This document shows, piece by piece, positions 1-8,379 of a DNA stretch of 64,000 nucleotides. Numbering within the stretch: the first letter of the stretch is position 1; every line of letters starts with the position of its first letter. The position numbers were made by a program, and so were the translations under genes. A model generated the notes under the pieces. That model saw only the letters and a list, made by a program, of their open reading frames with translations, searched no databases and was not told where the DNA came from. The DNA lies in NCBI RefSeq assembly GCF_041438805.1, contig NZ_CP109190.1, forward strand, positions 2,976,001-3,040,000, written 5' to 3'. This DNA comes from Streptomyces sp. NBC_01707 (lineage in GTDB: Bacteria; Actinomycetota; Actinomycetes; Streptomycetales; Streptomycetaceae).

Positions 1-1776
1 CCGGACCTGCCGACCGGCGGCCGGATCGTGGGCCTCGGCGGCATCAAGGACGCGTACGCGGCCGGCCGCGGCACGTTCAAGATCCGTGCGACCGTCTCCG
101 TGGAGAACGCCACGGCGCGCCGCAAGGGTCTGGTCGTCACCGAACTGCCGTTCACCGTCGGCCCCGAGAAGGTGATCGCCAAGATCAAGGACCTGGTCTC
201 GGCGAAGAAGCTCCAGGGCATCGCGGACGTCAAGGACCTCACCGACCGCGAGCACGGCCTGCGCCTGGTCATCGAGGTCAAGAACGGCTTCGTGCCCGAG
301 GCCGTTCTGGAGCAGCTCTACAAGCTGACGCCGATGGAGGAGTCCTTCGGCATCAACAATGTGGCGCTGGTCGACGGGCAGCCGCTCACGCTGGGCCTCA
401 AGGAGCTCCTCGAGGTCTATCTCGACCACCGCTTCGACGTGGTACGACGCCGCAGCGAGTTCCGCCGGACCAAGCGTCGCGACCGGCTCCATCTGGTCGA
501 GGGTCTGCTCGTCGCGCTGATCGACATCGACGAGGTCATCCGGCTCATCCGCTCCAGTGACAATTCGGCGCAGGCGAAGGAGCGGCTCATCGAGCACTTC
601 TCGCTGAGCGAGATCCAGACGCAGTACATCCTGGACACCCCGCTGCGCCGGCTCACCCGGTTCGACCGGATCGAGCTGGAGAGCGAGCGGGACCGGCTCA
701 ACACCGAGATCGACGAGCTGACCGCGATCCTCGAATCGGACGCCGAGCTGCGCAAGCTGGTCTCCACCGAACTGGCCGCGGTCGCCAAGAAGTTCGGCAC
801 CGACCGGCGTACGGTGCTGCTGGAGTCGGCCGGTGCGCAGGTCGCTGCGGTACCGCTGGAGGTCGCGGACGACCCGTGCCGGGTGCTGCTCTCCTCGACC
901 GGTCTGCTGGCCCGTACGGCCACCGGCGACCCGATCGCGTTCGACGAGGACGCCAAGCGGGCCAAGCACGATGTGATCGTGTCGGCCGTCCCGGCGACGG
1001 CGCGCGGCGATGTGGGTGTGGTGACGTCCACCGGGCGGTTGCTGCGGCTCGCGGTGATCGATCTGCCGCAGCTCCCGGACACGCACGCGGCGCCCAATCT
1101 CTCGGGTGGCGCGATGGTCTCGGAGTTCCTCACGCTGGAGAACGACGAGGAAGTCGTCTGCCTCACCACGCTCGACGAGTCCTCCCCCGGTCTGGCGATC
1201 GGCACCCTGCAGGGGGTCGTCAAGCGGGTGGTGCCGGACTACCCGGCCAACAAGGACGAGTTGGAGGTCATCACCCTCAAGGAGGGTGACCGGATCGTCG
1301 GCGCCGCCGAACTGCGTACCGGTGAGGAGGACCTGGTCTTCATCACGTCCGACGCGCAGCTGCTGCGTTACCCCGCGGCGCAGGTGCGACCGCAGGGCCG
1401 GGCGGCCGGCGGTATGGCGGGGGTGAAGCTGGCGGCGGGCGCCGAGGTGCTCTCGTTCGCCGCGGTGGATCCGGCGGTCGACGCGATGGTGTTCACGGTG
1501 GCGGGCTCGCACGGCACGCTGGACGACTCGGTGCTGACGGCGAAGCTCACCCCGTTCGACCAGTATCCGCGCAAGGGCCGGGCCACCGGTGGGGTGCGCT
1601 GTCAGCGGTTCCTCAAGGGCGAGGACGTCCTGGTGTTCGCCTGGGCTGGTGCGATGCCGGCGCGGGCGGCGCTCAAGAACGGCACTCCGACGGAGCTGCC
1701 GGAGCCGGATCCGCGGCGCGACGGTTCGGGTACGCCGCTGGCCAAGCCGGTCGCGGTGATCGCCGGACCGGCGTAG
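1..1776 (+). CDS. parC: DNA topoisomerase IV subunit A (gyrase A-like), 3' part
   Basis: This is the C-terminal 591 residues of a type IIA topoisomerase A subunit, which with ParE relaxes and decatenates DNA. The frame is open from base 1, so the start and the active-site tyrosine lie upstream of the window. What is visible is the end of the breakage-reunion domain (IVGLGGIKDAYAAGRG, then the YLDHRFDVVRRRSEFR helix), the coiled-coil tower ending near LRRLTRFDRIELESERDRL, and a C-terminal beta-pinwheel with repeated blades (for example TSTGRLLRL, TSDAQLLRY, KGRATGGVRCQRF). The matching B subunit is at 13775-15895. Streptomyces has a separate gyrA elsewhere; the pairing with a nearby ParE-like gene rather than gyrB argues for ParC. 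GyrA remains the alternative. Confidence 0.9.
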   Translation, partial: PDLPTGGRIVGLGGIKDAYAAGRGTFKIRATVSVENATARRKGLVVTELPFTVGPEKVIAKIKDLVSAKKLQGIADVKDLTDREHGLRLVIEVKNGFVPEAVLEQLYKLTPMEESFGINNVALVDGQPLTLGLKELLEVYLDHRFDVVRRRSEFRRTKRRDRLHLVEGLLVALIDIDEVIRLIRSSDNSAQAKERLIEHFSLSEIQTQYILDTPLRRLTRFDRIELESERDRLNTEIDELTAILESDAELRKLVSTELAAVAKKFGTDRRTVLLESAGAQVAAVPLEVADDPCRVLLSSTGLLARTATGDPIAFDEDAKRAKHDVIVSAVPATARGDVGVVTSTGRLLRLAVIDLPQLPDTHAAPNLSGGAMVSEFLTLENDEEVVCLTTLDESSPGLAIGTLQGVVKRVVPDYPANKDELEVITLKEGDRIVGAAELRTGEEDLVFITSDAQLLRYPAAQVRPQGRAAGGMAGVKLAAGAEVLSFAAVDPAVDAMVFTVAGSHGTLDDSVLTAKLTPFDQYPRKGRATGGVRCQRFLKGEDVLVFAWAGAMPARAALKNGTPTELPEPDPRRDGSGTPLAKPVAVIAGPA

Positions 1777-1780
1777 CCGG

Positions 1781-1805
1781 CCGCCCGGCCCCGGCGGCCG
1801 GGCGG
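1781..1805. terminator. GC-rich hairpin after parC
   Basis: Ten-base perfect stem (CCGCCCGGCC pairing with GGCCGGGCGG) around a 5-base loop, five bases after the parC stop. It lies between convergent parC and the CobW-type gene, so it could serve both. There is no clear T tract, as is common in Streptomyces. Confidence 0.55.
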
Positions 1806-1820
1806 TGGCGGGCCGATGGG

Positions 1821-2954
1821 CTACGCGTCGTCGACCGGCTGTTGTACGTACCGCAGGACGCCCCACATGCTCTGCTCATGTGCGGCGTCCTGCGGCGTGT
1901 CCGGGGAGATTGCAGCGTGCGGAGCGTTGTCCGGCGGCTCAGGGGAGGCGTTTTCGCGGCAGGTGGCCAGCTCCCTGTGCAGGGTGCCCGGGTCGATGCC
2001 GGAGCCGATCAGTACGAGCTGCGTGAGACGCGGTTCGTCGCGCTTCCAGGGCCGGGGGCCGAAGCGCAGGAATCTGCCGACGGCATGCAGCGCGTATGTG
2101 TTCCCACGGTCGCCCGCGCCGAAGTCGACGAACCCCTTGATCCGGTAGAGGCCCTCGGGCCGGGAGTCGAGGAACGCCATCAGTCGGCGTGGGTTCATGG
2201 GCACGTCGGAGGTGAAGGAGACACTCTCGTACGCGGCGTGCAGGTGCCCCGCGTGTGCCTCGGCGCTCCCTTCCGCCCCCTCCTCCAGCAGGAGATCCTC
2301 GAAGGTGAGCTGACGCATCCTCTCCTCACCGTCCGGCCGCAGCGCCGGGTCGAAGAGCAGCTCCGGATCGATGCGTCCGTACGTGGCGGAGATGACGGCC
2401 GCCCCGCTGCCGGTCGCCGCGATGGCCTTGCGGATACGGCTCCGTTCCTCGTCCTCGATCCGGTCGGTCTTGTTCAGCACGACCAGATCGGCGACGCCGA
2501 GATGGCGGTCGATCTCCGGATGACGCCCCCGGGTGTCGTCGAATTCGGCGGCGTCGACGACCTCGACCAGTCCGCCGTACACGATGTGCGGGTTGTCGCT
2601 GGCCAGCAGCATCCTTATGAGCTCCTGGGGTTCGGCGAGTCCGCTCGCCTCGATGACGATCACATCGAGGCGGGCGGCGGGCCGCGTGAGCGTCTCCAGG
2701 AAGGTGTCGAGTTCGCTCACGTCGACGGCACAGCACAGGCATCCGTTGCCGAGCGAGACGGTCGAACCGACCTGGCCCGAGACCGTCATCGCATCGATCT
2801 CGATGGAGCCGAAATCGTTGACGATCACGCCGATCCTGTTTCCCGCACGGTGGCGCAGGAGATGGTTGAGCAGAGTCGTCTTGCCGGATCCCAGGAACCC
2901 GGCCAGGACGATGACCGGGATGTGCTGCTTACGGGGCGGGGACGACGGGTTCAA
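1821..2954 (-). CDS. CobW/COG0523-family GTPase (putative metallochaperone)
   Basis: This 377-residue P-loop GTPase belongs to the CobW/YjiA/ZigA family, whose members act as metal chaperones, often for zinc or cobalt. Visible motifs are Walker A GFLGSGKTT (residues 19-27), the family metal motif CLCC (72-75) and NKTD (161-164), followed by a C-terminal CobW_C-like domain (DSRPEGLYRIKGFVDF). I chose the TTG at 2954 because GAGGAAGG lies 6 bases upstream and because the longer frame would run through the citrate synthase gene. It starts 23 bases after the citrate synthase stop on the same strand, so cotranscription is likely. The metal is not predictable from sequence. The last 30 codons contain a long inverted repeat (see 1851-1895). 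Confidence 0.85.
   Translation of the reverse strand: MNPSSPPRKQHIPVIVLAGFLGSGKTTLLNHLLRHRAGNRIGVIVNDFGSIEIDAMTVSGQVGSTVSLGNGCLCCAVDVSELDTFLETLTRPAARLDVIVIEASGLAEPQELIRMLLASDNPHIVYGGLVEVVDAAEFDDTRGRHPEIDRHLGVADLVVLNKTDRIEDEERSRIRKAIAATGSGAAVISATYGRIDPELLFDPALRPDGEERMRQLTFEDLLLEEGAEGSAEAHAGHLHAAYESVSFTSDVPMNPRRLMAFLDSRPEGLYRIKGFVDFGAGDRGNTYALHAVGRFLRFGPRPWKRDEPRLTQLVLIGSGIDPGTLHRELATCRENASPEPPDNAPHAAISPDTPQDAAHEQSMWGVLRYVQQPVDDA
1851..1895. repeat. 19-bp inverted repeat inside the 3' end of the CobW gene
   Basis: Arms 1851-1869 and 1877-1895 match at 18 of 19 positions around a 7-base loop. The repeat lies in the coding region for the C-terminal tail, 31-75 bases before the stop. In RNA it would form a very stable hairpin. 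It may be an embedded terminator or a small palindromic insertion. Confidence 0.6.
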
Positions 2955-2977
2955 CGGGGGCCTTCCTCGGGGATACG

Positions 2978-4138
2978 TCAGGGCGCCGGGACCGGCTGGG
3001 GCGGGGTCGGACCGACATAGCGGGCCGCCGGACGGATGATCTTGGAGTCTTCCGCCTGCTCCAGGATATTGGCGCTCCAGCCGACCACTCGCGCCGCGCA
3101 GAAGGTCGGCGTGAACATCTCGCGCGGCAGCCCGCACAGCTCCATGACGACCCCGGCGTAGAACTCCACGTTGGTGTGCAGCTCACGCCCCGGCTTGAGC
3201 TCGGCGAGGATCGCCTCGACCTGACGCTCCACCTCGACGGCGAGGTCGACGAGCGGGCTGCCGAAGCCCTGGGCGATCCCGCGCAGCATGCGTGAGCGCG
3301 GGTCCTCGGTGCGGTACACGGGGTGGCCGAAGCCCATGATCCGCTCGCCCGCGAGCACGCGCTCGCGGATCCAGCCGTCGATGCGGTCGGGGGTGCCGAT
3401 CGCGTCCAGGGTGTCGAGCGCGCGGCTGGGAGCTCCGCCGTGCAGCGGGCCGGAGAGTGCGCCGACGGCCGCCACCAGGCAGGCGGCGATGTCCGCGCCG
3501 GTGGAGGCGACGACCCGGCCGGTGAAGGTCGAGGCGTTGAAGCCGTGGTCGACGGTGGAGATCAGATACTGCTCGACGGCCCTCACGCGCGATGCGTCCG
3601 CCTCGGAACCGGTGAGCATGTAGAGGTAGTTGGCGGCATACGGCAGATCGTCGCGCGGCTCTACCGGTTCGAGGCCCTGGCCGAGCCGGTACAGGGCGGT
3701 CAGCACGGTGGGGACGGCCGCGCAGGCAGCCAGCGCGTCGCTGCGGCGCCGGTCGCCGTCGATGTCGTACACCGGGCGGAAGCCGGCCGAGGCGCCCAGC
3801 AGCGACAGTGCGGTGCGCAGCCCGGCAAGCGGGCCGGAGACCGCGCCCGCACGGGCTATCGCCGGCAGGGCAGCCCGTACCTCCGGAGGCAGTCGGCGCA
3901 TGGCGGCGGTGCGCGCGGCGAATTCGGCGCGGGCGGCCGGACCGGGCAGCTCGCCGTGGAACATCAGGTACCAGACGTCCTCGAAGCTGCGGGTCCGCGC
4001 GAGCTCGATCGCCGAGTACTGCCGGTAGTGGTAGAAGCCCTCGCGTCCCCGGACGTCTCCGAGGGCGGTGTCCGTGACGACGACACCCGCGAGACCTCGG
4101 GGTACGTCGAGCGGGGTTCCGTTGGTCATGGTCGGCAT
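2978..4138 (-). CDS. Citrate synthase (CitA-type)
   Basis: This 386-residue citrate synthase condenses oxaloacetate with acetyl-CoA at the entry to the TCA cycle. Catalytic and substrate histidines sit at H198 (VDHGFNAST), H233 (SGPLHGGAPSRA) and H272 (GFGHPVYRTEDPR). The usual catalytic aspartate position is a glutamate here (E325 in HTNVEFYAG), a variant that I believe also occurs in other actinobacterial CitA-like enzymes. The C-terminal arginine region is RPAARYVGP. I chose the ATG at 4138 because GGAGGAAG lies just upstream; the ATG 3 codons later (4129) is possible. The gene is divergent from an HTH-citrate synthase fusion across a 111-base gap holding inverted repeats. 2-methylcitrate synthase activity is a possible alternative. 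Confidence 0.88.
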   Translation of the reverse strand: MPTMTNGTPLDVPRGLAGVVVTDTALGDVRGREGFYHYRQYSAIELARTRSFEDVWYLMFHGELPGPAARAEFAARTAAMRRLPPEVRAALPAIARAGAVSGPLAGLRTALSLLGASAGFRPVYDIDGDRRRSDALAACAAVPTVLTALYRLGQGLEPVEPRDDLPYAANYLYMLTGSEADASRVRAVEQYLISTVDHGFNASTFTGRVVASTGADIAACLVAAVGALSGPLHGGAPSRALDTLDAIGTPDRIDGWIRERVLAGERIMGFGHPVYRTEDPRSRMLRGIAQGFGSPLVDLAVEVERQVEAILAELKPGRELHTNVEFYAGVVMELCGLPREMFTPTFCAARVVGWSANILEQAEDSKIIRPAARYVGPTPPQPVPAP

Positions 4139-4170
4139 GTCTTCCTCCGCGAGCTTCACTGTGCAGGCCC

Positions 4171-4182
4171 ATCAATATTGAT
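4171..4182. promoter_or_regulatory. Perfect palindrome in the citrate synthase divergent promoter
   Basis: ATCAATATTGAT is a perfect 12-base palindrome, strikingly AT-rich for this genome, 33 bases upstream of the citrate synthase start. Its half-site TCAAT recurs at 4212-4230. It is a probable operator, and the obvious candidate ligand is the HTH-citrate synthase fusion encoded divergently. Confidence 0.6.
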
Positions 4183-4217
4183 TCGACTGTCTATGCTTGA
4201 CTCCCATCCTGTCAATG

Positions 4218-4230
4218 TTGATTGAATCAA
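4218..4230. promoter_or_regulatory. Second inverted repeat at the fusion-gene start
   Basis: TTGATT-G-AATCAA is a perfect inverted repeat about one central base. It shares the TTGAT/ATCAA half-sites with the palindrome at 4171-4182; centre-to-centre spacing is about 47 bases. It lies 19 bases before the preferred ATG (4250) of the fusion gene, so a bound protein would block its transcription or translation start. Confidence 0.6.
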
Positions 4231-4249
4231 TATGGATACGGTGAGCAGC

Positions 4250-5569
4250 ATGACGGATCAAGCAGCACCCGACGACCGCGCCGACGCGCGTGCGGAGCGG
4301 CTCACGACGCGCGAGACGGCCGAGCGCCTGGGCGTGAAGCCCGAGACGGTGTACGCGTATGTCAGCCGGGGTCAGCTGAACAGCAGGCGCGCCCCCGGCG
4401 GTCGCGGCAGTACGTTCGACTCCGCGGAGGTCGATGCACTGGTACGGCGTACGGGCCGGAAGGAACCCTCCCCGGCCGGCGGCGACCTGGTGTTCCGTAC
4501 CGGCATCACGCTGATCGAGACCGACCGGTACTACTTCCGGGGTGTCGACGCGACCGAGCTGACCACGCACTACTCCTACGAAGAGATCGCCGAATGGCTG
4601 TGGACCGGCGACCTCCGGCCCGGCATCCGCTTCACCGCGCCTGCCGAGGCCCTGGCCGCGGCGCGCCGGTCCGTCGGCGCGCTGCCCGCGCACAGCGGGT
4701 CGACGGACCGGCTGCGGGTCGCCGTGGTCGCTGCGGCAGCCGTCGATCCGCTGCGCTTCGACCTCTCGCGCGAGGCCGTGCTCGGCAGCGCGCGGAGCCT
4801 GATCCCGATCCTGGTCGGCGCGTTGCCCACCGCTGTCGGTGCACCCGCGACGGCTGACGGCGAAGCCGCTTCGCACCCACCCGGGCTGGCCCAGTGCCTG
4901 TGGCCGAAACTCACCGCCCGACCGGCCGACGCGCCTTCACTGGCCGCGCTCGACACGGCTCTCGGCCTGCTGATCGACCACGATCTGGCCGCCTCGACAC
5001 TGGCCGCGCGGGTCGCCGCATCCGCCCGCGCCCATCCGTACGCGGTGGTCTCCGCGGGCCTCGGCGTCCTGGAGGGCCCCCTGCACGGCGCCGCGAGCAG
5101 CCTCGCCCACAGGATGCTGACCGAGGTCCTGGAGCGGGGCGGTGCGAACCCGGTGGTCGCGGACCATCTCCGTACCGGCCGTCAGGTGCCGGGGCTCGGA
5201 CACCGGCTCTACACCGCCGAGGATCCGCGCGCACGGACGCTGTTCGCCAGGCTCGCGGAGGTCCCGCAGGCGGCGCCCGCGCTGGCCGCGGCGCGCGACG
5301 TGGTCACCACGACCGCGCGTCACACCCCACTGCACGCCAACATCGACCTGGCGCTGGCCGTGCTCTCCGTCGCCTCCGGCATGTCGGCGGAGGCGGGTGA
5401 GACCGTGTTCGCGGTGTCCCGTACAGCGGGCTGGATCGCCCATGCGCTGGAGGAGTACGGGGAACGTCCGCTGCGGATGCGCCCCAGCGGCCAGTACGCA
5501 GGCCCTCGCCCACCTCAGTCACTGCCTGCCCCGGGACAGGCCTCCCCCCAAGGAGGCCGACCGCAATAG
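4250..5569 (+). CDS. HTH domain-citrate synthase fusion (citrate synthase-like)
   Basis: This 439-residue protein has an N-terminal excisionase/MerR-type helix-turn-helix (residues about 18-45, TTRETAERLGVKPETVYAYVSRG) fused to a full citrate synthase fold. All catalytic positions are kept: H244 (IDHDLAAST), H279 (EGPLHGAASS), H318 (GLGHRLYTAEDPR) and D366 (HANIDLA), with a C-terminal RPSGQYAGP. It may be an enzyme, a metabolite-sensing DNA-binding protein, or both. Streptomyces carry such proteins next to citrate synthase. I chose the ATG at 4250 because GGTGAG lies 5 bases upstream; the in-frame ATG at 4232 would be nearly leaderless and overlaps the operator region. Divergent from the citrate synthase gene, which it may regulate (inference). 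Confidence 0.85.
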   Translation: MTDQAAPDDRADARAERLTTRETAERLGVKPETVYAYVSRGQLNSRRAPGGRGSTFDSAEVDALVRRTGRKEPSPAGGDLVFRTGITLIETDRYYFRGVDATELTTHYSYEEIAEWLWTGDLRPGIRFTAPAEALAAARRSVGALPAHSGSTDRLRVAVVAAAAVDPLRFDLSREAVLGSARSLIPILVGALPTAVGAPATADGEAASHPPGLAQCLWPKLTARPADAPSLAALDTALGLLIDHDLAASTLAARVAASARAHPYAVVSAGLGVLEGPLHGAASSLAHRMLTEVLERGGANPVVADHLRTGRQVPGLGHRLYTAEDPRARTLFARLAEVPQAAPALAAARDVVTTTARHTPLHANIDLALAVLSVASGMSAEAGETVFAVSRTAGWIAHALEEYGERPLRMRPSGQYAGPRPPQSLPAPGQASPQGGRPQ

Positions 5570-5598
5570 ACGGGCCACTGGGCGCAAAATATCGATGA

Positions 5599-6612
5599 TC
5601 AGCCGGAAATGTCCCGCGGGGGCTGCGCGGTGGACCCCCGCACCACCAGTTCCGGTTCGAAGAGCAGCTCGTCCGACGGCACGGTACGGCCCCCGATCTG
5701 AAGGGAGAGCAGCTCGACGGCGGCCCGCCCCATGGCCTCGATCGGCTGACGGACCGTGGTCAGCGGCGGCTCGGTGCAGTTCATGAAGGCGGAGTCGTCG
5801 TACCCCACCACCGAGACGTCGCCGGGCACGGAGAGGCCGCGGCGACGGACCGCACGCACCGCCCCGAGAGCGAGCGGGTCGCTCGCGCAGATGATGCCGG
5901 TGACGCCCCGGTCCAACAGGCGCATGGCGGCGGCCTGTCCACCCTCCAGCGAGAACATGGCCCGGGCCACCCACTCGTCCGGAACGGTGGTGCCGGCCTC
6001 TGCCGCCAGCGCCTGGGCGGCGGCCAGCTTGCGCCGCGAGGGCACATGGTCGGCGGGGCCGAGCACCAGGCCGATGCGCTCGTGACCGAGCGAGACGAGA
6101 TGGCGCCAGGCCTGCTCGACGGCGACGGAGTCGTCGCAGGAGACACCGGGGAAGTCGAGGTACGGCGCGTTGATCAGGACCACCGGGATCTTGCGGTCGG
6201 CCAGCACCTTGTAGTGATCGTGTGCGGCGTCGGCCTGGTGGTAGAGCCCGCCCGCGAAGACCACCCCGGACACCTGCTGCTGCAGAAGCAGTTCCACGTA
6301 GTCGGCCTCGGAGACGCCGCCCTTGGTCTGGGTGCACAGCACGGAGGTCAGGCCCTGCTGCGCCAGCGCACCGCCGACGACTTCGGCGAAGGCCGGGAAG
6401 ATCGGGTTCTGCAGCTCGGGCAGGACCAGACCGACCAGTCTCGCCCGCTCGCCCCGCAGCTGGGTCGGACGCTCGTAACCGAGGACGTCGAGCGCGGAGA
6501 GCACGGCCTTCCGGGTGGCATCGGAGACGCCGGGCTTACCGTTGAGCACCCGGCTGACCGTGGCCTCGCTGACTCCCACCTTCTGTGCCACTTGAGCAAG
6601 TCGTCGCGTCAT
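5599..6612 (-). CDS. LacI-family transcriptional regulator
   Basis: This 337-residue repressor has the canonical LacI HTH at residues 4-30 (LAQVAQKVGVSEATVSRVLNG) followed by a periplasmic-binding-protein-like effector domain, with VVGYDDSAFM and a C-terminal VVRGST tail. It most resembles the Streptomyces MalR/AglR group that controls sugar uptake, but no sugar transporter is adjacent, so the effector is unknown. It converges on the citrate synthase-like fusion gene and is divergent from the sensor kinase at 6709. CGCAAG repeats directly before its ATG suggest autoregulation and possible control of the divergent two-component genes. Confidence 0.85.
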   Translation of the reverse strand: MTRRLAQVAQKVGVSEATVSRVLNGKPGVSDATRKAVLSALDVLGYERPTQLRGERARLVGLVLPELQNPIFPAFAEVVGGALAQQGLTSVLCTQTKGGVSEADYVELLLQQQVSGVVFAGGLYHQADAAHDHYKVLADRKIPVVLINAPYLDFPGVSCDDSVAVEQAWRHLVSLGHERIGLVLGPADHVPSRRKLAAAQALAAEAGTTVPDEWVARAMFSLEGGQAAAMRLLDRGVTGIICASDPLALGAVRAVRRRGLSVPGDVSVVGYDDSAFMNCTEPPLTTVRQPIEAMGRAAVELLSLQIGGRTVPSDELLFEPELVVRGSTAQPPRDISG

Positions 6613-6615
6613 ACA

Positions 6616-6650
6616 CGCAAGATTAGCGCAAGAAACGCAAGTGGGTTGCG
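6616..6650. promoter_or_regulatory. CGCAAG repeat cluster, probable LacI-regulator operator
   Basis: CGCAAG occurs at 6616-6621, 6627-6632 and 6636-6641, followed by the inverted half TTGCG at 6646-6650, giving the inverted repeat CGCAA-N5-TTGCG. On the minus strand these read CTTGCG, similar to the CTTGCAG repeats I recall from MalR-regulated Streptomyces promoters. The cluster starts 4 bases upstream of the regulator's ATG. Confidence 0.55.
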
Positions 6651-6708
6651 TGGAGCTGGAAACAACAAAAATTTCGGAAAGCGCCGGTATGCCCTTTACC
6701 TTCGTACG

Positions 6709-8379
6709 ATGAGCGCCCCACCGCCCACCCCTCGCAGACCGCGACGGCTCGGATGGCCGCAGCGGGTCTTCTCCCAGGTGCTGCTGATACAACTCGCCAT
6801 CGCCACCGGCGTCACCGTACTCGCCACCGGCCTCTTTCTGGCACCCCTCAGCGCACAGCTCGACGACGAGGCGATGCAGCGTGCGCTCGCCATCGCGCAG
6901 AGCACGGCGGCCCAGCCGCAGATCGCCGAGGCACTGCTCACCAGCGCCCCGGTCCCCGGCGGGCCCGTGCAGTCGGCGGCCGAGCGGATCAGGCGGTCCA
7001 CCGGTGCCGAGTACGTCGTCGTCATGGACCGGCGCGGGGTGCGCTGGTCGCACACCGACGCCGGCCGGATCGGAAAGGTCGTCTCCACCGATCCCAGTGA
7101 GGCGCTCGCGGGCGACCAGGTCATGGAGATCGACAGCGGCACGCTCGGCCGCTCGGCCCGTGGGAAGGTGCCGCTCCGCGACGAGTCGGGCCACATCGTC
7201 GGGGCGGTCTCGGTCGGTATCGCGTACGACAGTGTCCGCGCCCGCCTCCTGGCGGCGATCCCCGGGCTGCTCGCCTACGCGGGCGGGGCGCTGGCCGTCG
7301 GGGCCGTCGCCGCCTATCTCGTCTCCCGTCGTATCCAGCGGCAGACCCAGGACCTTGCCTTCTCCGACATCTCCGCGCTGCTGACCGAACGCGAGGCAAT
7401 GCTGCACAGCATCCGGGAAGGGGTGGTCGCACTGGACCGGACGGGACGCATCCGGCTCCTCAACGACGAGGCCCAGCGGCTGCTCGGACTCGGCCCCGAT
7501 GCCTCGGGCCGTCCGCTCGACGAGGTGCTCGGCCTGGGGCGGACGGCCGATGTGCTGGCGGGCCGGGTGGTCGGCCACGATCTGCTGACCGTACGGGGCA
7601 ACCGGGTACTGCTCGCCAACCGGATGCCGACCGACGACGGGGGTGCGGTCGCCACCCTCCGCGACCGGACCGAACTCGAGTATCTCGGCCGAGAACTCGA
7701 CTCCACCCGTGGTCTGATCGACGCCCTGCGCGCGCAGGACCACGAACATGCCAATCGGCTGCACACGCTCCTGGGGCTGCTGGAGCTGGACATGCACGAG
7801 GACGCGATGGAGTTCGTCACGGAGGTCGTCGGCGGTCACCGGGCCACCGCCGAGCAGGTCACCGAGAAGGTTCACGACCCGCTGCTGGCGGCCTTGCTGG
7901 TAGGCAAGGCGACGGTCGCGGCGGAGCGCGGCGTCTCCCTGCGGATGGCGCCCGGCACACTGCTCCCGGACCGGCTGGTGGATTCGCGCGGTCTCGTCAC
8001 CGCCGTCGGCAATCTCGTCGACAACGCCCTGGACGCGGCGGCCGGGTCGGACGGCGCCGTGATCGAGGTGGGGCTGCGGACGGACGGCCGTACGGTGGTG
8101 CTGCGCGTCCGCGACAGCGGCCCGGGCATCCCTCCCGAGCAGCACGATTCGATCTTTACCGAGGGCTGGTCGACCAAGGAGCTCCCGGCGCACGGCAAAC
8201 GCGGTCTGGGTCTCGCGCTGGTACGGCGGCTGGCCGAACGGCAGGGCGGCAGGGTCACCGTCGGCTCGGCGCCGGAGGGCGGCGCCGAGTTCACCGTCGT
8301 ACTGCCGGAGGCCCTCACCGAACCGGGGCTGACGGCGACAGCGCTTCCGGAGCCGAGCACCGCAGGAGAAGTTCAGTGA
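6709..8379 (+). CDS. Sensor histidine kinase, CitA/DcuS family
   Basis: This 556-residue membrane kinase probably senses an extracellular carboxylate. It has TM1 at about residues 20-44, an extracytoplasmic PAS-like sensor (about 46-180), TM2 (about 184-208), a cytoplasmic PAS (about 225-310, SIREGVVALDRTGRIRLLN), a phospho-acceptor region DHEHANRLHTLLGLLEL (345-361, typical of DcuS/CitA kinases) and a HATPase domain (NLVDNALDAA about 433, then DSGPGIP and GLGLALVRRL). No clear ribosome-binding site precedes the ATG at 6709, so it may be leaderless. Its stop overlaps the start of the response regulator gene by four bases (GTGA). The ligand (citrate, C4-dicarboxylate or other) cannot be told from sequence. 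Confidence 0.87.
   Translation: MSAPPPTPRRPRRLGWPQRVFSQVLLIQLAIATGVTVLATGLFLAPLSAQLDDEAMQRALAIAQSTAAQPQIAEALLTSAPVPGGPVQSAAERIRRSTGAEYVVVMDRRGVRWSHTDAGRIGKVVSTDPSEALAGDQVMEIDSGTLGRSARGKVPLRDESGHIVGAVSVGIAYDSVRARLLAAIPGLLAYAGGALAVGAVAAYLVSRRIQRQTQDLAFSDISALLTEREAMLHSIREGVVALDRTGRIRLLNDEAQRLLGLGPDASGRPLDEVLGLGRTADVLAGRVVGHDLLTVRGNRVLLANRMPTDDGGAVATLRDRTELEYLGRELDSTRGLIDALRAQDHEHANRLHTLLGLLELDMHEDAMEFVTEVVGGHRATAEQVTEKVHDPLLAALLVGKATVAAERGVSLRMAPGTLLPDRLVDSRGLVTAVGNLVDNALDAAAGSDGAVIEVGLRTDGRTVVLRVRDSGPGIPPEQHDSIFTEGWSTKELPAHGKRGLGLALVRRLAERQGGRVTVGSAPEGGAEFTVVLPEALTEPGLTATALPEPSTAGEVQ

Noticed and set aside
5570..5598. Terminator between the fusion gene and the LacI gene
   Set aside because: The 29-base convergent gap shows no stable hairpin, unlike most other convergent gaps in the window.
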